Shown here piece by piece: positions 1 through 6,370 of a stretch of 6,370 nt of DNA. Numbering within the stretch: the first letter of the stretch is position 1; each line of letters starts with the position of its first letter. The stretch comes from JAUXFS01 sp050329575 (GTDB lineage: Bacteria; Pseudomonadota; Alphaproteobacteria; Rhodospirillales; Defluviicoccaceae), in contig JBHJOP010000058.1 in assembly GCA_050329575.1 (NCBI GenBank), positions 1 through 6,370 of the forward strand. Reading direction: 5' to 3'. Both the position numbers and the translations under genes were made by a program. Below the pieces are notes generated by a model, which saw nothing but the letters and a program-made list of their open reading frames with translations, ran no database searches and had not been told where the DNA came from.

Positions 1-73
1 GACCGCCGGGGCGGCGGCCTTGGGTTCGGGCGCCGGTTTCGCCGGGGCCGCGGCCTTCGCCGGGGCGGCCGCC
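1..73 (-). repeat. Imperfect short tandem repeat encoding AAAPAK units
   Basis: Two adjacent 18-base units at 38-55 and 56-73 (plus-strand form TTCGCCGGGGC followed by GC-rich variants) differ at only a few positions, and a related unit lies at about 1-20. On the coding (minus) strand they encode repeated Ala-Ala-Ala-Pro-Ala-Lys. This is coding microheterogeneity inside the disordered leader of the divergent gene. Such tracts often vary in length between strains by slippage. Confidence 0.5.
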
Positions 74-177
74 GGCGTCGGCGAGGCGGGCGGTTCGGAT
101 GGTCGGCGCCCGGCTTTCCGCGCGCCGCCGCGACCGGCGGACGTCTCGCTCTTCGACTTACCCTCGTCGCCACTCAT
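1..177 (-). CDS. N-terminal part of an unidentified protein with an Ala/Pro/Lys-rich leader (partial)
   Basis: Reading the minus strand from an ATG at 177-175 gives 59 uninterrupted codons to the window edge, so the 3' part is missing. The start is well supported: GAGGTGATC, an exact match to the complement of the 16S rRNA 3' end, lies 6 bases upstream. The product begins MSGDEGKSKSETSAGRGGAR and becomes a low-complexity Ala/Pro/Lys tract built on AAAPAK units. There is no hydrophobic signal-peptide core, so this is probably a cytosolic, disordered N-terminal extension. Such tails precede folded domains in many high-GC bacterial enzymes and also occur in DNA- or granule-binding proteins. The folded domain is outside the window, so no function can be assigned. 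It is divergent from glgP across 510 bases. A plus-strand open frame over the same bases (from about 20) gives Gly/Ala-rich nonsense with no ribosome binding site and is probably a shadow. Confidence 0.75.
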   Translation of the reverse strand, partial: MSGDEGKSKSETSAGRGGARKAGRRPSEPPASPTPAAAPAKAAAPAKPAPEPKAAAPAV

Positions 178-373
178 CGTCTGGATCACCTCTCCGCAGA
201 AGTCTCGACCGGCGCCCGGACCGAACCGAGAGGCGAGGCGCCCGGCGCTCTCGGAACATGCCCGATCTCGTCACCACCGCCGCGTCGCCACGAAAGCCGC
301 TCGCCCCATCCCTTCGAACCGTTGTCGACCGCCGGCGCACCGGCTGTCCTTGATCCGCAAGGCGCCGCGGCTG

Positions 374-402
374 GTTTTATCCGGGAAATCCCGCGCTGTG
401 AA
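374..402 (-). promoter_or_regulatory. Candidate sigma70-type promoter for the left-hand minus-strand gene
   Basis: On the minus strand TTCACA (complement of 397-402, 5 of 6 to TTGACA) is followed after 17 bases by TAAAAC (complement of 374-379, 4 of 6 to TATAAT). A short inverted repeat, CGGGA-AA-TCCCG at 382-393, sits in the spacer and could be an operator, or chance. The inferred transcript would have a leader of about 190 bases before the ATG at 177. This rests on pattern only. Confidence 0.35.
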
Positions 403-497
403 GACCATCGCGCACGCGCCGAGGACCGCCGCCCGCATGCCGCCGCCGACCCTCGTCCGGCTCCGCCTCGCCGTTCCGGGGTGTTCGTCGAACGAGG

Positions 498-526
498 GTT
501 ACACGGCAAAACCGCTCTGCTATAAG
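498..526 (+). promoter_or_regulatory. glgP: Candidate sigma70-type promoter for glgP
   Basis: GTTACA at 498-503 (4 of 6 to TTGACA) is separated by exactly 17 bases from TATAAG at 521-526 (5 of 6 to TATAAT). It stands out as an AT-richer patch in very GC-rich surroundings. Transcription would start near 533, giving a leader of about 155 bases before the glgP start. This is the best promoter-like site in the 510-base gap. Confidence 0.45.
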
Positions 527-671
527 CGAGCGAACTGTCCGGGAGACGTTGGTCGAATCCGGTCGGCGGGGAGAGGGATCTCGGCTCGACTGCGGCAACC
601 AGTCCGTATCCGACATCAGCCCCCAGCGACCCCTTCTCGGTCGGCGACCCACGAACCAGAACACGTGTTGC

Positions 672-677
672 AGGGAG
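672..677 (+). promoter_or_regulatory. glgP: Ribosome binding site of glgP
   Basis: AGGGAG lies 10 bases before the ATG at 688 and supports this start over the in-frame ATG at 757, whose GGAGGG run ends only one base before the codon. Confidence 0.6.
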
Positions 678-687
678 ATCACGCGAG

Positions 688-3192
<2,505 letters not shown>

Positions 3193-3241
3193 CGGCCGAC
3201 GGCGCCACCCGTTCGGCGCTTCACGACACTCGAGGGGGGTA

Positions 3242-3270
3242 TGGACTTTGCTGCACTGCACAATCATACT
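3242..3270 (+). promoter_or_regulatory. glgA: Candidate promoter for glgA
   Basis: TGGACT at 3242-3247 (4 of 6 to TTGACA) and CATACT at 3265-3270 (4 of 6 to TATAAT) are 17 bases apart, inside the glgP-glgA gap. This is the AT-richest stretch of the gap. The spacer contains the TTTGCTGCACTG motif described separately. The predicted leader is about 135 bases. The match is modest, and readthrough from glgP remains possible. A weak hairpin just after glgP (GCGCC at 3202-3206 with GGCGC at 3215-3219) has no T-tract and is not a convincing terminator. Confidence 0.3.
3247..3258 (+). promoter_or_regulatory. TTTGCTGCACTG motif, candidate operator upstream of glgA
   Basis: The 12-mer TTTGCTGCACTG continues as CACAAT and contains TGCACTGCA, a near-palindrome (TGCA-N-TGCA). 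It lies in the spacer of the candidate glgA promoter. An 11-of-12 match occurs upstream of the GH57 gene on the minus strand, in the same orientation relative to its gene. From memory, TGC-rich sites of this kind bind the polyhydroxyalkanoate regulator PhaR in alphaproteobacteria, where TGC repeats overlap phasin promoters. The assignment to PhaR is inference, not shown by the sequence. Confidence 0.4.
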
Positions 3271-3412
3271 GGACGGCCGACGATGCCTCGGTTCCGGCGT
3301 CGGGACCGCGCCGTCGCCGTGCCGGACGTCGCCACTGCCGCCGATCGACCCGCCGGGGCCGTGATGTCAAGTCGAGCCAGAGTGACAGCTTAACGCAAGA
3401 AGACGGTTCAGC

Positions 3413-4885
3413 ATGTTCATTGTCATGATTTCGTCGGAACTGGCTCCCGTGGCGAAGGTCGGGGGGCTGGGGGATGTCCTGTTCGGGCTCAGCCGCGAAC
3501 TGGAGGTCCGCGGCAACTCGGTGGAGATCATCCTCCCCAAGTACGATTGCATGTGGTATGACGAGATCTGGGGCCTCCACAAGATCTGGGAGGAACTCTG
3601 GGTTCCCTGGTACAACACGGCGGTCTGCTGCTCCGTCTGGTTCGGCTTCGTCCACGGCCGCAAGTGCTTCTTCATCGAGCCCCACTCGCAGGATGCCTTC
3701 TTCCATCGCGGCTCTTTCTACGGGTTTCACGACGATCCGTTGCGGTTCGCGTTCTTCTGTAAGGCGGCGATGGAGTTCCTGCTCAAGTCCGGCAAACGGC
3801 CGGACGTGATTCATTGCCACGACTGGCAGACTGGGCTCGTCCCGGTGCTGCAGTTCGAAATCTATCATCGCCTGGGCATGGACCGGCAGCGCATCTGCTA
3901 TACGATCCACAACTTCAAGCACCAGGGCGTCACCGGCGAACAGGTTCTGTGGGCGACCGGTCTCTGCCGGCCCGACTATTACTTCCACCACGACCGCCTG
4001 CTCGACAACTTCAACAACACCGCCATCAACCTGATGAAGGGCGGCATCGTCTACGCCAACCACGTCACCACGGTGTCGCCGCACCACGCCTGGGAGGCCC
4101 GCCACACCGACCAGGGCTACGGCCTCAGTCACACCCTGGCGATCCACGAGCACAAGTTCAGCGGCATCCTCAACGGCGTCGACTACGACGTCTGGAACCC
4201 GCAGACCGATCGCTTCATCCCGTCCCACTACGACATGTGGGACGTCGATCCGAAGTACGGCAACAAGGAAGCGCTGCGCGAGCGGCTATGGCTGCGGAAG
4301 GATTTCAAGCCGCTGGTCGCCTACGTCGGTCGCCTCGACGCCCAGAAGGGCGTTCACCTGATCCAGCATGCGCTGTTCTACGCGCTGGAGCACAATGCCC
4401 AGTTCGTGCTGCTCGGATCGGGACCGGAGAGCGGCATCAACGACCACTTCTGGCATCTCAAGCACTACCTCAACGAGAACGCCGACTGCCATCTCGAGAT
4501 CGGCTTCAACGAGCAACTCGCCCACCTGATCTACGCCGGCGCCGACATCGTGGTGGTGCCCAGCCTCTTCGAACCTTGCGGGCTCGCCCAGCTCATCGCC
4601 ATGCGATACGGCAGCGTCCCGGTCGTCCGCGCCGTCGGCGGGCTGGTCGACACGGTCTACGATCGCGACAACTCGCCCAAACCGCCGGAGGAGCGCAACG
4701 GCTACCTGTTCCAGGACGCCGATCCGCCGGGATTGGAATCGGCGCTCAGCCGGGCGATCGGCCTCTGGTATCACTATCCGAAGGACTTCCGGCGGCTGGT
4801 GACCAACGCCATGGCCTACGATTTTTCCTGGGCCCATTCGGGACAGCACTACCTCGGCGTCTACGAGCACATCCGCGCCAAGTAG
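3413..4885 (+). CDS. glgA: Glycogen/starch synthase (GT5), cyanobacterial GlgA2-like
   Basis: GlgA transfers glucose from a nucleotide sugar, ADP-glucose in characterised bacterial relatives, to the non-reducing end of alpha-1,4-glucan in the cytosol. The 490-residue protein has the GT-B two-domain layout. The N-terminal glucan synthase domain opens with K15-VGGLGD (the K-x-G-G-L signature) and carries HCHDW with D137 and YTIHNFKHQG with H166. The C-terminal domain carries GRLDAQKG with R307 and K312, then EPCGL with E387 and C389, then VGGLVDT. These correspond to E. coli D137, H161, R300, K305, E377 and C379. The text, for example KYDCMWYDEIWGLH and FKHQGVTG, is closer to what I remember of Synechocystis GlgA2 and plant SSIII/IV-like synthases than to E. 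coli GlgA. The start has only a weak purine-rich site (AAGAAGACGG), but the N-terminus aligns with the family from residue 2. The gene is convergent with the GH57 gene, 51 bases away. Confidence 0.95.
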   Translation: MFIVMISSELAPVAKVGGLGDVLFGLSRELEVRGNSVEIILPKYDCMWYDEIWGLHKIWEELWVPWYNTAVCCSVWFGFVHGRKCFFIEPHSQDAFFHRGSFYGFHDDPLRFAFFCKAAMEFLLKSGKRPDVIHCHDWQTGLVPVLQFEIYHRLGMDRQRICYTIHNFKHQGVTGEQVLWATGLCRPDYYFHHDRLLDNFNNTAINLMKGGIVYANHVTTVSPHHAWEARHTDQGYGLSHTLAIHEHKFSGILNGVDYDVWNPQTDRFIPSHYDMWDVDPKYGNKEALRERLWLRKDFKPLVAYVGRLDAQKGVHLIQHALFYALEHNAQFVLLGSGPESGINDHFWHLKHYLNENADCHLEIGFNEQLAHLIYAGADIVVVPSLFEPCGLAQLIAMRYGSVPVVRAVGGLVDTVYDRDNSPKPPEERNGYLFQDADPPGLESALSRAIGLWYHYPKDFRRLVTNAMAYDFSWAHSGQHYLGVYEHIRAK

Positions 4886-4936
4886 CGACCGCGCGCCGGC
4901 CGGGCTCCCGGCGGCGGCGGCCGCGCCGGCCGCCCG
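4886..4936. terminator. GC-rich convergent junction with a possible hairpin
   Basis: Only 51 bases separate the two convergent stop codons (TAG at 4883-4885 and, on the minus strand, TGA at 4939-4937). The stretch is almost pure G+C. CCGGCG at 4908-4913 can pair with CGCCGG at 4924-4929 around a 10-base loop, on either strand. There is no T-run on either side, so it is not a classical intrinsic terminator. It could act as a bidirectional RNA end stabiliser or be simple composition. Confidence 0.2.
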
Positions 4937-6121
4937 TCAGCCGAGCCCGGCCCTCGCCTCCTCGAGATGGCGCTGCGTGGCATCGAGGTCCTGGTGGACC
5001 TTGTGGACCCACGACTCGCCCCAGTAGAAATTGCAGCTCGTCTCGGCCCGCAGCAGCCGCCAGTGCGCCTGCTCCAGCGGGATGCGAACCGCCGGATCGT
5101 TCATGCCGGGCGGTCCGGCGCGCTCCAGCATGGCGTGGAATTCGCCGCTGACGTCGTGCACCCGGGCCATCGCATCCCGCTGCGCCTGGGAGCCCTGCCA
5201 CTGATGGAAGTTCCAGCCGTGATGGTCGTCGGTGGCCCAGGCGCCACGCCGGATCGTCACCCGTCCGTGCGCCCCGAAGCGATCGAGATAGTCGGTGATG
5301 AACGTCGGGCGCATCAGCGACCGGCCGGCGCGGACCTCGTCGAGGGCCTCCCGATAGAAGACGTTCCAGAAGTTGGCTCGTTCGTTGACGTTGCGGAACC
5401 AGCCGCCGTTGTCGCCGTCGGTCGCGGTCGTGACCAGCGGTGGAAAATCGCACCACTTGGTCCGTTCGTAGATCTCGTGGGCGAACCAGCCGTACTCCAT
5501 GCCGGACAGCTGCGCGGCCGACAGCTCGCGGTCGCGAACGACGACGACGATCTCCTCGCCTCCGTACTCGGCGATGTGGGGCCGGTAACGGATGTCCTGC
5601 CAAGCCATCTCGTCGACGGGATCGACATACTCGCTGTCGACCAGCACGTAGCGATAGCCGGCCTTCTTGAGATGCGGGATCAGCTTCATGTCGAAGCCCA
5701 TCTCCGGCGGCCAGAAGCCGTTGAACCGCTCCCGCCAGAACAGGTGGCGGCCGATTCCCAGCCAGCGATTGATCTGCTCGTCCCAGTCCGCCTCCGGGAT
5801 CAGCGCCAGCACCGGATGGTAGTAGCCGGTGCCGAGCATCTCGAACAGCTTCTGGTTCTGCAGCGCCCACAACAACGTGCCGCAGTCGACGAACCCGTAG
5901 GCACGGTGCTGGAACTCGGGATGGGCGAGCGATTCGAGCAGGGTTCCCGAGAACGCGATATGCACGCGGGCGACGTCCTCGTAAGACCACAGGGTGCGGG
6001 CCATCCGGTCGTAGGCGAACAGGATCTCCTTCGCTTCCCATTCGTTGGTGTCGAACAGGTAGTCGAGGTTGCCCGGCGGCTGATGCATGTTGAGCACCAG
6101 CGCGTGATGGATTTCTCGCAT
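4937..6121 (-). CDS. GH57 family alpha-glucan-active enzyme
   Basis: This 394-residue protein has the GH57 retaining-glycosidase fold, a (beta/alpha)7 barrel with a short helical C-terminal part. Visible conserved regions: NMHQPP with the HQP signature at 13-15; GTGYYHPVLALIP at 97-109; GFWPPEMGFD with the likely nucleophile E140; and TDGDNGGWF with the likely acid/base D235. Both catalytic positions are kept, unlike the catalytically dead amylase-like members. No signal peptide is seen, so it is cytosolic. GH57 covers amylases, 4-alpha-glucanotransferases and branching enzymes. At 394 residues it is shorter than characterised branching enzymes (about 520 or more), so the reaction is open. 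Its place beside glgA and glgP suggests glycogen remodelling. The start at 6121 is chosen because GGGGAGG and AAGGGG precede it and the conserved domain begins at residue 4. An in-frame ATG at 6184 would add 21 residues unlike the family. Confidence 0.9.
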   Translation of the reverse strand: MREIHHALVLNMHQPPGNLDYLFDTNEWEAKEILFAYDRMARTLWSYEDVARVHIAFSGTLLESLAHPEFQHRAYGFVDCGTLLWALQNQKLFEMLGTGYYHPVLALIPEADWDEQINRWLGIGRHLFWRERFNGFWPPEMGFDMKLIPHLKKAGYRYVLVDSEYVDPVDEMAWQDIRYRPHIAEYGGEEIVVVVRDRELSAAQLSGMEYGWFAHEIYERTKWCDFPPLVTTATDGDNGGWFRNVNERANFWNVFYREALDEVRAGRSLMRPTFITDYLDRFGAHGRVTIRRGAWATDDHHGWNFHQWQGSQAQRDAMARVHDVSGEFHAMLERAGPPGMNDPAVRIPLEQAHWRLLRAETSCNFYWGESWVHKVHQDLDATQRHLEEARAGLG

Positions 6122-6138
6122 CGTTCCCCTTCCTCCCC
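6122..6138 (-). promoter_or_regulatory. Ribosome binding site deciding the GH57 start
   Basis: The minus strand reads GGGGAGGAAGGGGAACG directly before the ATG at 6121. Both GGAGG (10 bases away) and AAGGGG (4 bases away) can pair with the 16S 3' end. This favours 6121 over the in-frame ATG at 6184. Confidence 0.6.
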
Positions 6139-6155
6139 GACGGCTGCTTTTTCGC

Positions 6156-6167
6156 CAATGCAGCAAA
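6156..6167 (-). promoter_or_regulatory. TTTGCTGCATTG motif, candidate operator upstream of the GH57 gene
   Basis: On the minus strand TTTGCTGCATTG lies 34 bases before the GH57 start and differs at one position from the motif upstream of glgA (3247-3258). The flanks are also partly alike (a following GCGAA against CACAA). It directly follows a weak promoter candidate: TTGCCG at 6197-6192, then 18 bases, then TAGCAT at 6173-6168. A bound protein here would cover the start of transcription, which would fit a repressor. Confidence 0.4.
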
Positions 6168-6197
6168 ATGCTACCCGCTAACACCCATCCTCGGCAA
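6168..6197 (-). promoter_or_regulatory. Weak candidate promoter for the GH57 gene
   Basis: On the minus strand TTGCCG (complement of 6192-6197, 4 of 6) and TAGCAT (complement of 6168-6173, 4 of 6) are separated by 18 bases. The score is low. It gains some weight from its position between the insertion sequence end and the ribosome binding site, the only room available for a native promoter if the insertion has not supplied one. Confidence 0.2.
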
Positions 6198-6251
6198 CAG
6201 CGGAGTGGCGCATCATTGGCGCCGTCGTCCCCTCCGCACCCGACGATCGCC

Positions 6252-6370
6252 CAGGGCTATCGCATTTGATCCGGGGCGAGGAGGCTGATCAGGAAATCGT
6301 CATCCCAGGCGGCGCGCTTGAACTTGATGCGGTTCGAGCCCTTGGTTTTGTCGCGGCGGATGATGTTGAG
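6252..6370 (-). mobile_element. End of an ISAs1-family-like insertion sequence (partial)
   Basis: The plus strand starts CAGGGCTATCGCATTTGATC at 6252. CAGGG is the terminal sequence listed for the ISAs1 family, as I remember it. The transposase stop codon lies within this end, so coding reaches almost to the terminus. The rest of the element, its other end and one target-site copy are beyond the window. The bases just outside (6242-6251, GACGATCGCC) should contain the 8-10 base target duplication if the insertion is intact. The element lies 131 bases from the GH57 start. Confidence 0.6.
6257..6370 (-). CDS. Transposase C-terminus, ISAs1-family-like (partial)
   Basis: The minus strand enters from the right edge and reads 37 codons to a TAG at 6259-6257. 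The peptide starts LNIIRRDKTKGSN, continues through IKFKRAAWDDDFLISLL and ends APDQMR. The pattern LNxxRRDKT...K.KRA.WDDDFL..LL is what I recall for the extreme C-terminus of ISAs1-type DDE transposases, where this Arg/Lys-rich segment follows the catalytic domain. The DDE residues and the 5' end are outside the window, so I cannot say whether the gene is intact. It is transcribed toward the GH57 gene, so readthrough or an outward promoter could affect that gene. Family assignment from 37 residues is moderately secure. Confidence 0.65.
   Translation of the reverse strand, partial: LNIIRRDKTKGSNRIKFKRAAWDDDFLISLLAPDQMR

Larger units (their letters stand above)
178..687. other. Divergent intergenic region between the left-hand gene and glgP
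   Basis: These 510 bases separate the minus-strand gene starting at 177 from glgP at 688. Several open frames cross the region on both strands, but they overlap one another, are rich in Arg/Pro/Ala as expected for random GC-rich DNA, and lack ribosome binding sites or recognisable domains. I therefore treat it as non-coding. It contains a promoter candidate for each direction (498-526 plus, 374-402 minus) and a small inverted repeat at 382-393. No tRNA, riboswitch or terminator is recognisable by eye. Confidence 0.6.

Noticed and set aside
3202..3219. Hairpin GCGCC-loop-GGCGC after the glgP stop as a terminator
   Set aside because: It is only a 5-base stem with an 8-base loop and no T-tract, so chance is likely at this GC content.
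4746..6158. Minus-strand 470-codon frame overlapping the GH57 gene and the glgA end
   Set aside because: It is in a different frame from the GH57 motifs, Arg/Pro-rich, and runs into the convergent glgA gene.
4967..6181. Plus-strand 404-codon frame opposite the GH57 gene
   Set aside because: It is an antisense shadow with no domain or ribosome binding site.
6122..6184. N-terminal extension of the GH57 protein from an ATG at 6184
   Set aside because: The extension would translate through the strong ribosome binding site and the shared TTTGCTGCAYTG motif, and the family's conserved N-terminus begins at the 6121 start.

Overview
The window is a high-GC (about two-thirds G+C by eye) bacterial chromosome segment devoted to storage alpha-glucan (glycogen) metabolism, bounded on the right by an insertion sequence. 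Strong Shine-Dalgarno sites, G/C-ending codons and TTGACA/TATAAT-like promoter candidates suggest a proteobacterium. A Rhodospirillales-like alphaproteobacterium is my best guess, but no rRNA or marker gene is present to prove it.

Layout, left to right. (1) Bases 1-177, minus strand: the first 59 codons of a divergent gene whose body lies outside the window. Its product starts with an Ala/Pro/Lys-rich disordered tail and has an excellent ribosome binding site. (2) Bases 178-687: a 510-base divergent intergenic region with one promoter candidate for each side and no convincing gene. (3) Bases 688-3192, plus: glgP, a complete glycogen phosphorylase with all key catalytic motifs, unusually close to animal phosphorylases. 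(4) Bases 3193-3412: a 220-base gap with a candidate promoter and a TTTGCTGCACTG motif. (5) Bases 3413-4885, plus: glgA, a complete GT5 glycogen/starch synthase that resembles the cyanobacterial GlgA2 type rather than E. coli GlgA. (6) Bases 4886-4936: a very GC-rich convergent junction. (7) Bases 4937-6121, minus: a compact GH57 family protein with both catalytic residues in place. (8) Bases 6122-6251: its upstream region, holding a second copy of the TTTGCTGCAYTG motif. (9) Bases 6252-6370, minus: the terminal CAGGG end and transposase C-terminus of an ISAs1-family-like insertion sequence running off the right edge.

Together, GlgA would elongate alpha-1,4-glucan from a nucleotide sugar (ADP-glucose by family precedent), GlgP would release glucose-1-phosphate from chain ends, and the GH57 enzyme probably remodels the glucan by hydrolysis, transfer or branching. 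No glgC (ADP-glucose pyrophosphorylase), GH13 glgB or glgX is visible here.

The most interesting regulatory signal is a near-identical 12-mer, TTTGCTGCA(C/T)TG. It occurs upstream of both glgA and the GH57 gene, correctly oriented for each, and overlaps or abuts their promoter candidates. It resembles the TGC-rich sites recalled for the polyhydroxyalkanoate regulator PhaR, which would link the two carbon stores. That link is a hypothesis.
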